Below, one piece after another: positions 1 to 7,401 of a stretch of DNA of 29,376 bases (position 1 is the first letter of the stretch; the number at the start of each line of letters is the position of its first letter). A program made the translations under genes and the position numbers. The notes below the pieces were generated by a model. That model did not search any database. It saw only the letters and a list, made by a program, of their open reading frames with translations, and was not told where the DNA came from. The DNA is from Collinsella sp. (GTDB lineage: Bacteria; Actinomycetota; Coriobacteriia; Coriobacteriales; Coriobacteriaceae), in assembly GCA_018382295.1 (NCBI GenBank), contig JAGZQF010000019.1, positions 1 through 29,376 on the forward strand, in the 5' to 3' direction.

Positions 1-75
1 TCGACGAAACTGGAGAGGAGGTATTACGAGCTCCTGTGCGAATTGGAGAGAGCGCTCCCGCAAACTGCCTCTTGA
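1..75 (+). CDS. C-terminal fragment of an unidentified protein (cut by window edge)
   Basis: Frame 1 is open from the first base to a TGA at 73-75 and gives 24 residues. The composition is charged and helix-like (begins STKLERRYYELLCELERAL), which is plausible for a coiled or helical C-terminus. No start is visible and the family cannot be named. It could equally be chance reading of intergenic DNA. The fragment is followed by about 200 bp of AT-richer sequence. Confidence 0.3.
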   Translation, partial: STKLERRYYELLCELERALPQTAS

Positions 76-284
76 CAACTTATAGGAGCGTCGGTTTTAC
101 TTTCACCCTTTTCGGCATGGTCGAAGGCATTCGAATCATCGTAGTAATTAGGCGCATTTTGTAGCAAACGGTTCATTCAAGCTCGAACTCGAAGACCGAT
201 GGTCCCCTCATCCACGGCTGTGAGCGAAAATACCAAATAGAATAAAAATCGAATGGCTAAGTCTGTTTGGTGAACGGAGGCAAT

Positions 285-614
285 ATGGGCGAGGTAACTG
301 AAAGCGACTGGAAGCTGTTTAAAGAGCTGCTCCCAAAATGGCAAGAAAGCTATATGGAAATGCTCATCGGCCAGTACATCGAGATACTGAACGGTGGCAG
401 TGAAGCGTCCAGTAGATTTTGGGCGTTAGAAGAGCGTATCAATAGGGACAAGCTGTCCTCAGGAGTGCTTGTGAACGATATTCGCCGCAGCACCATGCGT
501 TATGAGATAGCCAACTTGCTTTCCGATAACGTTATCACGCTCGACGACCTTGACGGTTTCACCGAAGACATTAATGGCTACGCACGACGTTGCATCGGTC
601 GGCAAGAACGCTGA
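285..614 (+). CDS. Small conserved hypothetical protein (109 aa)
   Basis: I chose the ATG at 285 over the upstream in-frame TTG at 267, because GGAGG at 276-280 sits just before it. The product is a soluble, charged, probably all-helical protein with no membrane segment or signal peptide. It begins MGEVTESDWKLFKELLPKWQ and contains a TLDDLDGF segment near the C-terminus. From memory this resembles small proteins of gut Actinobacteria and Clostridia that are often carried next to restriction or other accessory genes and are sometimes mislabelled 'multidrug transporter'; nothing here supports transport. Its base composition is visibly less GC-rich than the metabolic genes downstream, which suggests acquired DNA. 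The molecular function is unknown. Confidence 0.65.
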   Translation: MGEVTESDWKLFKELLPKWQESYMEMLIGQYIEILNGGSEASSRFWALEERINRDKLSSGVLVNDIRRSTMRYEIANLLSDNVITLDDLDGFTEDINGYARRCIGRQER

Positions 615-988
615 GCGACATGCGCATCCAACGCCGCTGTACTGCATAAACCGCCCCGCCGGATGCATATTTCGGCTGGGTGGTTGCTTTTTGCCCACGG
701 GTACCCCAGGGGGCGGCGTGCAAATCCCGGAGTATTCAGCATCCCGGAGTCCGCGGGCGCGGGAATGGGTGCACAAAACCGCGTTGAAAGCCTTGATTAT
801 GAGCCCTCGGCACCTCAAGGATCGCTCATTTTTACAGTATGCGGCTCATGGCGCCTGCTTTTCGCCCAAAATCCAGTATGCAGACACCCACGGCTGCTGA
901 AAACTCCCAAAAATGCACGCTGCACCCCACCCTAGGCATCCGCAGCAAGAAGGCGAATAGCCTCGGCCTCCCCAGTTACCGCAGGAGG
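615..988. other. Gene-poor stretch, no supported gene
   Basis: Several overlapping frames are open here on both strands, but none has a ribosome-binding site with a sensible start, and the translations are low-complexity and rich in Pro, Arg and Cys. The octamer cagtatgc occurs twice about 40 bp apart, near 835 and 875. I see no tRNA, CRISPR or transposase. It may be the remains of degraded accessory DNA or a long untranslated region. Confidence 0.5.
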
Positions 989-1099
989 CCCCAGGGCTTA
1001 CCTCCCAAATCTTTCCGCAGGACGGAAGGACCCCGCCGCGCGAAGCGCACGGCGGGGTCCTGACATGTCCGAGGACGATTTGGGAGGTAAGCCCTGGGG
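989..1099. repeat. 111-bp nested inverted repeat (MITE-like) downstream of pfk
   Basis: The outer arms are 23 bp and perfectly complementary (989-1011 and 1077-1099). Inside lie three more hairpins: 1013-1027 (arms ttccg/cggaa), 1028-1060 (11-bp arms ggaccccgccg/cggcggggtcc) and 1057-1076 (gtcct/aggac, overlapping the previous one). Folded, it gives a cruciform of one long stem with side hairpins. The inner 1028-1060 hairpin can end pfk transcription, but a terminator does not need the outer arms, so a dispersed palindromic element is likely. Confidence 0.7.
1028..1060 (-). terminator. Probable terminator of the phosphofructokinase gene
   Basis: An 11-bp GC-rich stem with an 11-nt loop lies 68 bp beyond the pfk stop codon on the minus strand. 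The following bases (ccttccgtcc on the minus strand) are pyrimidine-rich but not a true T run. The hairpin sits inside the larger 989-1099 inverted repeat. Confidence 0.5.
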
Positions 1100-1127
1100 G
1101 CTCCGATGGGGGCGGTTCCAGCCGAGG

Positions 1128-2207
1128 CTATTCGTCGCCGAAGCTGATGCCCAGCGCCTTGGCCTCGCGCACCAGATCACTCTGGGGATCGACAAACTTG
1201 AGCTTGCCAGCGACATCCTCGAGCGGCATGTGGCACATCTTGCCGTCGCGCAGGGCAATCATGTAGCCAAACTCGCCGCGCAGGCAGCCGAGCGCTGCCT
1301 CGACGCCGCACTGGGTCGCAAAGATGCGGTCCTGGGCGTCGGGCTGACCGCCGCGCTGCGTGTGGCCGGGGATGGCGACGCGGGTCTCGCGACCGGTCTT
1401 GGCCTCGATCTCCTTGGCGATGTCGTACACGATTGACGGGCTCGTGCGCTCGGCGAGCTTCTTCTTGTACTCCTTCTTGGACAGTGCCGCGTCCTCTTTG
1501 GAGATGGCGCCCTCGGCGACGGCCACGATGGTAAAGCGGCTGCCGGTCTCCATGCGATGCTCAATGGTCTTGATGACCTGGTCCATGTCGTAGGGAATCT
1601 CGGGAATCAAGATGACATCCGCGCCGCCCGCGACGCCGGCGTACAGCGGGATCCAGCCAACCTTGTGGCCCATGATCTCGATAACGAACACGCGCCCGTG
1701 ACTCGACGCGGTGGTGTGGATGTCGTCGATGCACTTGGTAGCGACGTCGATGGCGCTCGTAAAGCCAAACGTCAACTCGGTGCCCCAGGTGTCGTTATCG
1801 ATGGTTTTGGGTAGGGCGATAACGTTGAGGCCCTCTTCGCGCAGGCGGTTGGCGGTCTTGGTGGATCCGTTGCCGCCCAGCATAAACAGGCAGTCGAGCT
1901 GCAGCTTGTGATAGGTGTGGACCATCGCGGGCACCTTCTCGACGCCATCGGCTTCGGGAATGTCCAAGCGCTTGAACGGCGTGCGGCTCGTGCCCAGGAT
2001 GGTGCCGCCGCGGGTGAGGATGCCGCTAAAATCGGCGGGCGTCATGACGCGGAATCTGCTGTAGATAAGGCCCTGGTAGCCGTCCTCAAAACCATAGATC
2101 TCGATAGGTTCTTCGCTATTTGTCATAAGCGTTTTGACGATGCCGCGCATAGTGGCGTTGAGCGCCTGGCAGTCGCCGCCACTGGTAAGAAGACCGATCC
2201 TAAGCAT
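1128..2207 (-). CDS. pfkA: 6-phosphofructokinase, mixed-substrate (group III-like)
   Basis: Phosphorylates fructose 6-phosphate to the 1,6-bisphosphate in cytosolic glycolysis. The 359-residue length fits the family. The N-terminal nucleotide loop reads TSGGDCQALNA (8-18). The phosphoryl-donor loop is GGNGS (111-115), where E. coli PfkA has GGDGS. The catalytic motif is PKTIDND (133-139) with base Asp137, followed by SSHGR and MGHKVGW (179-185). Gly114 matches ATP-type enzymes, whereas Lys134 is the residue associated with pyrophosphate-type and group III enzymes, so the donor cannot be settled from sequence alone. Two usual residues are changed: Asn113 for the Mg-binding Asp, and His181 for Arg in MGR. 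The ATG is preceded by GGAAGGA. It is monocistronic: a hairpin lies upstream (2246-2278) and one downstream. Confidence 0.92.
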   Translation of the reverse strand: MLRIGLLTSGGDCQALNATMRGIVKTLMTNSEEPIEIYGFEDGYQGLIYSRFRVMTPADFSGILTRGGTILGTSRTPFKRLDIPEADGVEKVPAMVHTYHKLQLDCLFMLGGNGSTKTANRLREEGLNVIALPKTIDNDTWGTELTFGFTSAIDVATKCIDDIHTTASSHGRVFVIEIMGHKVGWIPLYAGVAGGADVILIPEIPYDMDQVIKTIEHRMETGSRFTIVAVAEGAISKEDAALSKKEYKKKLAERTSPSIVYDIAKEIEAKTGRETRVAIPGHTQRGGQPDAQDRIFATQCGVEAALGCLRGEFGYMIALRDGKMCHMPLEDVAGKLKFVDPQSDLVREAKALGISFGDE

Positions 2208-2245
2208 GATGAATCCTTCCGGGCAAGTTATAACATGCGCATAAG

Positions 2246-2278
2246 TTTACCCCCGCACACTGTTGACGCGGGGGTAAA
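2246..2278 (-). terminator. Hairpin between C45 hydrolase gene and pfk
   Basis: A perfect 11-bp stem (tttacccccgc / gcgggggtaaa) encloses an 11-nt loop 70 bp past the stop of the upstream minus-strand gene. The distal side on the minus strand reads cttatgcg, so the T tract is weak. It may terminate the hydrolase transcript or separate it partially from pfk. Confidence 0.5.
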
Positions 2279-2347
2279 ACGTGTTAGCTCAAGCGTATGG
2301 AAATGTAAACAACGTCAGGCGGGCGTAAGGTTGACGGGCCTGGCTCC

Positions 2348-3433
2348 TTACAGTGCGAAGGCGTCGACGTCGCCCCAGTGGCGGCGCAGCGTAATAGCGG
2401 CGGCGGGTTCGGTATTGTCAAAGACGACCGACCATTGCGTATTGCTGGTGATGTCTTCCGGATTGGGTTCTTGCGCTGCGGCACGCAGGGCTTCCCAGAC
2501 AATCGTTTCGTCCTGGGCACCGACATGGGCGTCAAGAACATCGGCGATTGCGACGGCGCGCTCTTTACCATGGCCCAGCTCGCCATTCTTTTGGTTGGGC
2601 AGCACTTCGTCGTCATAGCAGGCGTAGAAGTTCGTAACCTGGCGTACAGGAGTCGCTTTGAAAGCGCGGTCCGGATCGCGCGGGTCCCATTCTACTACGC
2701 GCGCGTCACCGGCGGCGTCGTTGATAAAGAAGTGGTAATCGCGTCCTGCCATGGCGTGCATGTCGTAGGCGAAAAGCAGGTCGACAGCTTCTTGCGTGGT
2801 GGCGGCACGGTCGAGCACCAGACGGATGGCGAGCGAGGTGTTGATGACGGGCCGTTGCGTGTCCTGGTCACAGGGCTTGGAATCCAGGGTGAGTACGGCA
2901 ATGGACACGCCGCATTCGTTAACACCGTCGAGCTGGGCAAACGGGCCCATGAGTGCCGCGGCGCGTCCGGCGACGGAGTCAAGCGGAGTGTTATCGCCCA
3001 GGTTGTTAAGGGCGGCAAGCCCGATGGAAGCATAGCCGCCGCGTGGGTGATTGCGCACCAGCAGCGCCGAGGTGTCGTCCTTAAAGTCGTAATTGCGACC
3101 GGTGCGCACGCGGCCTTCGGCATCTACGGCGACAAAAGCACTGCAGGCAAACTGGGGCGCCTGGACATGTGCCGGCACACCGGGCAGCACCTGCGCCACC
3201 ACGGCATCGATGTAGGCCTGATCGTCGCGCGCGCCAGCGGCGATGATGCGATCGAGATCGTAGTCGTAGGCGATGTCGATTGCGTACAGGTCATAGCCAT
3301 CCGCGTAGCCGGTCAAGCGTTTGAGCGACGCGGCGGACTTGATTTGCTTGTGATAAACGATACCGGTGGCAGCGGCAAGGCCGACGGCGACTCCCGCGAC
3401 ACCGCAGGTGATGGCAATGTTACGTGGCTTCAT
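2348..3433 (-). CDS. Membrane-anchored Ntn amidohydrolase, C45 / linear-amide C-N hydrolase family
   Basis: 361 residues with an N-terminal hydrophobic segment (about 7-27) after MKPRN, predicting a membrane anchor with the enzyme outside. The catalytic core begins at FACSAF, where Cys97 is the candidate nucleophile, followed by GRNYDF (112-117), a DGVNECGVS segment and INTSLAIRLVLD, all typical of the penicillin acylase / bile salt hydrolase / acyl-CoA:6-APA acyltransferase (C45) superfamily. These enzymes split linear amide bonds; the substrate cannot be told from sequence. In the family the Cys becomes N-terminal by processing, so about 96 residues including the anchor would be removed, or the enzyme works unprocessed. 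The start is supported by GAGGAG a few bases upstream. It is divergent from the M18 aminopeptidase gene. Confidence 0.8.
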   Translation of the reverse strand: MKPRNIAITCGVAGVAVGLAAATGIVYHKQIKSAASLKRLTGYADGYDLYAIDIAYDYDLDRIIAAGARDDQAYIDAVVAQVLPGVPAHVQAPQFACSAFVAVDAEGRVRTGRNYDFKDDTSALLVRNHPRGGYASIGLAALNNLGDNTPLDSVAGRAAALMGPFAQLDGVNECGVSIAVLTLDSKPCDQDTQRPVINTSLAIRLVLDRAATTQEAVDLLFAYDMHAMAGRDYHFFINDAAGDARVVEWDPRDPDRAFKATPVRQVTNFYACYDDEVLPNQKNGELGHGKERAVAIADVLDAHVGAQDETIVWEALRAAAQEPNPEDITSNTQWSVVFDNTEPAAAITLRRHWGDVDAFAL

Positions 3434-3594
3434 GACGGCTCCTCTCGTCCTGTTAGCGCAATTGTCGCAAAAGGAGCGCGGGCATGATGGCTCAACTTGG
3501 TGAGTGGCGCGGAATTAAGCACGGAATGAAGAGTGCGGCGCTGGCGTGGCGGGGTATGCTGGAGGGGACCATCAACCCAGCGAAAGGGGAGAGC

Positions 3595-4980
3595 ATGACG
3601 GATCAGGAAACGCCCGAGCGCGCGCATGTGACGGCCGATGATATCGAGGCCGCCAACGACCTTATCGACTTTATCGAGGCATGCCCCAGCATGTTCCATA
3701 CGGCGGCGACCATTATGGCCGAGCTCGACGAGGCGGGCTTTACCTACCTGTCCGAGAACGCGGCGTGGGACATCGAGCCGGGCGGGCGTTATTACACGCA
3801 GCGCAACACCTCGAGCGTTATCGCCTTTAAGGTGGGCGAGGACCTGGCTGCTACGTGGGGCGAGGACGGCGTTGCCGGCGACTACCATTTTCAGCTGACG
3901 GCGTCGCACAGCGACTCGCCGACGTTTAAGGTTAAGGCCGTGCCCGAGCTCGACGGCGCGGGCGAGACGCTGCGCCTGAACACCGAGGCCTACGGCGGCA
4001 TGATCGACTACACCTGGTTCGACCGTCCGCTGGCACTCGCGGGCCGCGTGCTGGTACGCGAGGGCGACCGTATTGAGAGCCGCCTGCTTGCCACCGAGCG
4101 CGAGGTCGCTATTATCCCGAGCCTTGCCATCCACATGAACCGCGGCGTTAACGAGGGCTTTGCTCCCAACCGAGCCGTCGACCTGTGCCCGCTCATCAGC
4201 GCCGGCGAACTCAAGCAGGGAGATTTTGATGCCCTGATTGCCGAAGAGCTGGACGTTGAGCCCGAGCAAATTCTGGGCCGCGATTTGTTCCTGGTCAACC
4301 GCCAGGATGCGCGCATTTGGGGCTGGGCCGACGAGTTTATCTCGACGCCCAAGCTTGACGACCTGGCCTGCGCCTACACCTCGCTGCAGGCATTTTTGGG
4401 TGCCGAGAACGCGCACGATGTTTCGGTCTTCTGCTGCTTCGATAACGAGGAGGTTGGCTCCGAGACCAAGCAAGGCGCCATGTCGACGCTCTTGGCCGAT
4501 GCACTGCGCCGCATTAACGGATCGTTGGGCTTTGACGACGAGTCGTACCATCGCGCCCTTGCCGCATCGATGCTCGCGAGCTGCGACAACGCACATGCCG
4601 TGCACCCCAACCACGCCGAGAAGTGCGACGCCCGCAATCAGGTTGTGCTCAACGGCGGCATCGTCATCAAGGAAGCCGCCAACCAGCACTACTGCACCGA
4701 TGCCTTTAGCCGCGCGGTGTTCCAGGCCATCTGCGATGACGCCGACGTGCCAACGCAGGCTTTCGCCAACAAGAGCGACATGGCCGGCGGTTCCACCCTG
4801 GGCAACCTGTCGAATATGCAGGCGAGCATGCATGCCGTGGACGTGGGCCTGCCGCAGCTGGCCATGCACTCAAGCTACGAGACCGGCGGCGTGCGCGACG
4901 TGATGTACGCCATCCGCGCTCTCACCGCCTTCTACGAGCGAAACCTAACCATCAACGGCGCCGAAAGCGTAGAGCTCTAA
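3595..4980 (+). CDS. M18 family aminopeptidase (aspartyl aminopeptidase-like)
   Basis: A cytosolic dinuclear-metal exopeptidase that removes N-terminal, typically acidic or neutral, residues from peptides. The frame is open from an ATG at 3484, but the ATG at 3595 is preferred: it has GAAAGGGGAG just before it and gives 461 residues, close to the family length of about 430-480. Metal-site motifs are visible: ASHSDSPTFKVK (His105, Asp107), the KLDDLACAY segment, and DNEEVGSETKQGA carrying the catalytic Glu pair. Near the C-terminus GLPQLAMHSSYET supplies the last His ligand. The sequence tatgct at 3555-3560 could be a -10 element. The gene stands alone between a divergent hydrolase gene and a hairpin-rich gap. 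Confidence 0.9.
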   Translation: MTDQETPERAHVTADDIEAANDLIDFIEACPSMFHTAATIMAELDEAGFTYLSENAAWDIEPGGRYYTQRNTSSVIAFKVGEDLAATWGEDGVAGDYHFQLTASHSDSPTFKVKAVPELDGAGETLRLNTEAYGGMIDYTWFDRPLALAGRVLVREGDRIESRLLATEREVAIIPSLAIHMNRGVNEGFAPNRAVDLCPLISAGELKQGDFDALIAEELDVEPEQILGRDLFLVNRQDARIWGWADEFISTPKLDDLACAYTSLQAFLGAENAHDVSVFCCFDNEEVGSETKQGAMSTLLADALRRINGSLGFDDESYHRALAASMLASCDNAHAVHPNHAEKCDARNQVVLNGGIVIKEAANQHYCTDAFSRAVFQAICDDADVPTQAFANKSDMAGGSTLGNLSNMQASMHAVDVGLPQLAMHSSYETGGVRDVMYAIRALTAFYERNLTINGAESVEL

Positions 4981-4981
4981 T

Positions 4982-5016
4982 ACCTGCCAAAAAGGGACAG
5001 GTTTACTTTGGCAGGT
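4982..5016. repeat. GGGACAG-loop hairpin repeat, copy 1
   Basis: A perfect 10-bp stem (acctgccaaa / tttggcaggt) surrounds a loop containing aagggacaggttt. It starts one base after the M18 stop codon. It shares its loop core with copies at 6243, 16184, 23065 and 23475. Confidence 0.75.
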
Positions 5017-5123
5017 TTTATTTGGGCAAATGCCGCAATGCCAACAGCCGGACAGAATTGTTAAGACACCGCGGGTTGAGCAAACGTCAGCGAGCGATGT
5101 CCAGAGCGAACAAGTTGGCATGA

Positions 5124-5164
5124 AAAAGGCAAGGCATAGACCTTCTGGTCATGCCTCGCCTTTT
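5124..5164. terminator. Bidirectional terminator
   Basis: A 14-bp stem with one mismatch (aaaaggcaaggcat / atgcctcgcctttt) encloses an inner gacc-ttct-ggtc stem. A/T tracts flank both sides, so it can end both the rightward M18 transcript and the leftward dehydrogenase transcript. Confidence 0.75.
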
Positions 5165-5207
5165 GAATGACAAATCGTTGTTCTGGACGTTGCGCAGCGT
5201 CGGCCGG

Positions 5208-5285
5208 TCCGCCGTTCGTTAGAACGGCGGAACCCATGGGGCTCGCAGCGTCGAGGGGTTCCGGCGTTTGGCAAAACGCCGGAAC
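5208..5285. repeat. Two related hairpins in tandem
   Basis: Hairpin A has 10-bp perfect arms (208-217 / 222-231 within 5208-5231) and a 4-nt loop. Hairpin B has 12-bp perfect arms (5258-5269 / 5274-5285) and a 4-nt loop. On the minus strand their outer arms are alike (gttccgccgttc and gttccggcgttt). They lie directly past the dehydrogenase stop codon without T tracts, so they look more like repeats or mRNA 3'-end protection structures than standard terminators. Confidence 0.6.
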
Positions 5286-5287
5286 AA

Positions 5288-6223
5288 TCAGTGTTCGATC
5301 CAGCAGCGCAGGGTCTCGCCTGCCTGCAGGTGACGCAGATTCTCTGCGGCAATGTCGACCACATTGTCGAGCGTAGCCTCCAAGTGGAACCAGCCGGAGA
5401 TGTGCGGCGTGATGAGCATGTTGGGTGCATCCCACAGCGGGCTTGTGGCGGGTAGCGGCTCGGGGTCGGTGACGTCGACCGCGGCGCCGGCGAGATGCCC
5501 GGACTCCAGAGCGGTAACCAAGTCGTCGGCGATCACAAGGTCGCCACGGCCGCCGTTGGCAAAGAAGGCGCCCGGCTTCATCGCGGCGAAGAACTCGGCG
5601 TTCGCCAGGCCGCGGGTCTCGGGCGTGCTCGGCATAAAGGATGCGACGACGTCGGCCTCCGCCAGGCGTTCAGACAGGGCATCCATGCCGTCCATGTCCT
5701 CAAACACAATGGGGTAGACGAGCGGATGGCGCTTGATGCCACGGACGTGCGCGCCCATGCCGCGGCAGAGCGTGGCAAAGTGGCCGCCGATATCGCCCGC
5801 GCCCAGCACCAACACGTTGGCATTTTTGAGCGAGGTGACCGGGCCCAAGTCCTCCCAGCGATGCTTGCGCTGCAGGTCCTGGTAGCCGGGCAGGCGCTTC
5901 ATCATGGAAAGGACCATGGCAAACATGTGCTCGCTTACGGCCTGACCGTAGGCGCCGATCGAGCAAGACAGCTTGGCGTCAGCCGGCACGGTGCCGGCGG
6001 CAAGGTAGTCGTCATAGCCGGCGGTCTGCAATTGCAACAGCTGGAGATGCTCGCATGCCGTGAGCATGTCAGGGTCGATGTTGCCCAGGATCACGTCGGC
6101 ATCGGCGACCTGCTCGCGCGTGGCGGCGTTGGCGCTCGTGTAGACAAAGTCCTCGCCCGGAGCGCTCGACTCAAGAATTGCGCGATGACGGTCGTTGACG
6201 GGCGGCAAAACCAGGATGTTCAC
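5288..6223 (-). CDS. D-isomer-specific 2-hydroxyacid dehydrogenase family oxidoreductase
   Basis: An NAD(P)-dependent oxidoreductase that interconverts a 2-keto acid and a D-2-hydroxy acid. The 311-residue length is normal. The Rossmann loop is GAGDIG (141-146). The catalytic triad is readable as Arg226 (NGGRGD), Glu255 (DPEPLP) and His274 (TPHISG). The N-terminal substrate domain begins MNILVLPPVND. Substrate (phosphoglycerate, glyoxylate, lactate or another keto acid) is not evident; there is no ACT or other regulatory C-terminal domain, which argues against a classical regulated SerA. Translation starts at a GTG with GAGAGGA about seven bases upstream. Flanking hairpins suggest a single-gene transcript. 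Confidence 0.88.
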   Translation of the reverse strand: MNILVLPPVNDRHRAILESSAPGEDFVYTSANAATREQVADADVILGNIDPDMLTACEHLQLLQLQTAGYDDYLAAGTVPADAKLSCSIGAYGQAVSEHMFAMVLSMMKRLPGYQDLQRKHRWEDLGPVTSLKNANVLVLGAGDIGGHFATLCRGMGAHVRGIKRHPLVYPIVFEDMDGMDALSERLAEADVVASFMPSTPETRGLANAEFFAAMKPGAFFANGGRGDLVIADDLVTALESGHLAGAAVDVTDPEPLPATSPLWDAPNMLITPHISGWFHLEATLDNVVDIAAENLRHLQAGETLRCWIEH

Positions 6224-6242
6224 AAGCAGTCCTCTCCGCTTG

Positions 6243-6277
6243 ACCTACCAAAAAGGGACAGGTTTATTTTGGCAGGT
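6243..6277. repeat. GGGACAG-loop hairpin repeat, copy 2
   Basis: The 11-bp arms (acctaccaaaa / ttttggcaggt, one mismatch) surround gggacaggttta. It is nearly identical to copy 1 and sits about 20 bp upstream of the dehydrogenase start, inside its 5' region. Confidence 0.75.
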
Positions 6278-6305
6278 TTTATCAGGCAAAACGTTCAAAT
6301 AAAAA

Positions 6306-6344
6306 CGCCGGATGCAAGACGAGCGTACCCGTCAGCATCCGGCG
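6306..6344 (-). terminator. Terminator of the methionine aminopeptidase gene
   Basis: A 10-bp perfect stem (cgccggatgc / gcatccggcg) with a 19-nt loop. On the minus strand it is followed by tttttatttg, a proper T tract, 10 bp past the map stop codon. Confidence 0.8.
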
Positions 6345-6353
6345 CATCCACGG

Positions 6354-7241
6354 CTACCAGCTCAGCAGCTCGTAGCCGTCCTCGGTCACCACGAGCTGTA
6401 CCTCGCACTGGGCCGAATCGCTGCCGTCCTTGGTGCGCACGCACCAACCGTCGCCCTTGCTGATCTTGATGTCGGGCGCTCCGGCGTTGACCATGGGCTC
6501 AATGGTAAAGACCATGCCCGGGGCCATGATGGTGTCCACATCGGGCGCCTCGGTGGTAAAGCCCACAAACGGGTCCTCGTGGAACTCTTTGCCAATGCCG
6601 TGTCCGCCGTACTCGCGCACTACGCTAAAACCGGCGTCCTCGACCGTCTTTTGCACGGCCTCAGCCATCACGGAGAGCGGCAGCCACGGCTTGACGGCAG
6701 CCAGACCCGCCTCCACGCTGGCGCGGGTGACGTCGACCAGGCGCTGGCGCTCGGCAGAGACCTCGCCGATGCAGAACATGCGGCTCGAATCACTAAAGTA
6801 GCCGTCTAGGATCGTGGAGCAGTCCACGTTGATAATATCGCCCTCATGCAGCACGTCCGTATCGCAGGGGATACCGTGACAGACCACGTCGTTGATCGAG
6901 GTGCAAACGCTCTTGGGGTAGCCCTCATAGTTGAGGTCGGCCGGCGTGCCACCGTGCTCGACGGTGTAGTCGTAGATCATCTGGTCGATCTGGTTGGTGG
7001 TCATGCCCGCGGCGATGTGTTCGCCTACGTAATCGAGCACGCCCACGTTGATGGCGGCCGAGCGCTTGATGCCCTCGATATCGGCGGGCGTCTTGTAGAG
7101 CGTGCGGGGCAAAACCTCCCAGCCCTCTTCCCACAAGCGCTCGAGGCGCTCATCAAAGGCGCTATGGCATTTCTTATATTTTTTGCCGCTGCCGCACCAG
7201 CAGGCGTCGTTGCGGCCGGGCACGGGTCCATTGTCAAACAT
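6354..7241 (-). CDS. map: Type I methionine aminopeptidase with N-terminal SEC-C zinc motif
   Basis: Removes the initiator Met from nascent proteins. The N-terminus carries a SEC-C motif (Cys14, Cys16, Cys25, His26 in CWCGSGKKYKKCH) that probably binds zinc and may help ribosome or SecA-like contacts. The pita-bread catalytic domain follows with all five metal ligands: Asp140, Asp151, His214, Glu248 and Glu280, plus His122 in VCHGIP. The 295-residue length fits the SEC-C-bearing map class. The ATG at 7241 has AAAGGAAG about eight bases upstream. It is not in the usual ribosomal-protein/adk operon, so this may be a second map copy; the window cannot show the other. Confidence 0.95.
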   Translation of the reverse strand: MFDNGPVPGRNDACWCGSGKKYKKCHSAFDERLERLWEEGWEVLPRTLYKTPADIEGIKRSAAINVGVLDYVGEHIAAGMTTNQIDQMIYDYTVEHGGTPADLNYEGYPKSVCTSINDVVCHGIPCDTDVLHEGDIINVDCSTILDGYFSDSSRMFCIGEVSAERQRLVDVTRASVEAGLAAVKPWLPLSVMAEAVQKTVEDAGFSVVREYGGHGIGKEFHEDPFVGFTTEAPDVDTIMAPGMVFTIEPMVNAGAPDIKISKGDGWCVRTKDGSDSAQCEVQLVVTEDGYELLSW

Positions 7242-7293
7242 GGCTAACTTCCTTTCATTCGCAGCTAGTATAGCCCACCCACGCGTCCATAAA

Positions 7294-7360
7294 AGTTGCG
7301 GTGATATAGTTCCGATTTAAGCGGTTTAACAGCATAAATAGGAACTATATCACCGCAACT
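7294..7360. repeat. 20-bp perfect inverted repeat with a 27-bp spacer
   Basis: Arms 7294-7313 and 7341-7360 are exact reverse complements; the AT-rich spacer 7314-7340 is 27 bp. The element lies between the radical SAM gene stop and the map start. On the minus strand it is followed by tttatgg, so it might also help terminate, but a 27-nt loop is unusual for that. The spacer length equals that of the three pairs at 16249-16464. Confidence 0.8.
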
Positions 7361-7401
7361 GATGGAGCGGGATGGCAGGCACTAGCTGCTGCGTGGTTTT
7401 G

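Noticed and set aside
459..1063. Several overlapping ORFs on both strands in the gap before pfk
   Set aside because: No ribosome-binding sites, low-complexity translations, mutual overlap; part of the similarity between two of them only reflects the inverted repeat at 989-1099.
3484..3594. N-terminal extension of the M18 aminopeptidase from ATG 3484
   Set aside because: No ribosome-binding site at 3484, the extension is not family-like, and the ATG at 3595 has a good Shine-Dalgarno.
3430..4869. 479-codon minus-strand frame opposite the M18 aminopeptidase
   Set aside because: Same codon-mirroring artefact; the plus-strand protein carries full catalytic motifs.
4982..5016. Intrinsic terminator of the M18 gene
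   Set aside because: The loop sequence and arms recur at four other sites in different contexts, so it is better described as a repeat; a proper terminator lies at 5124-5164.
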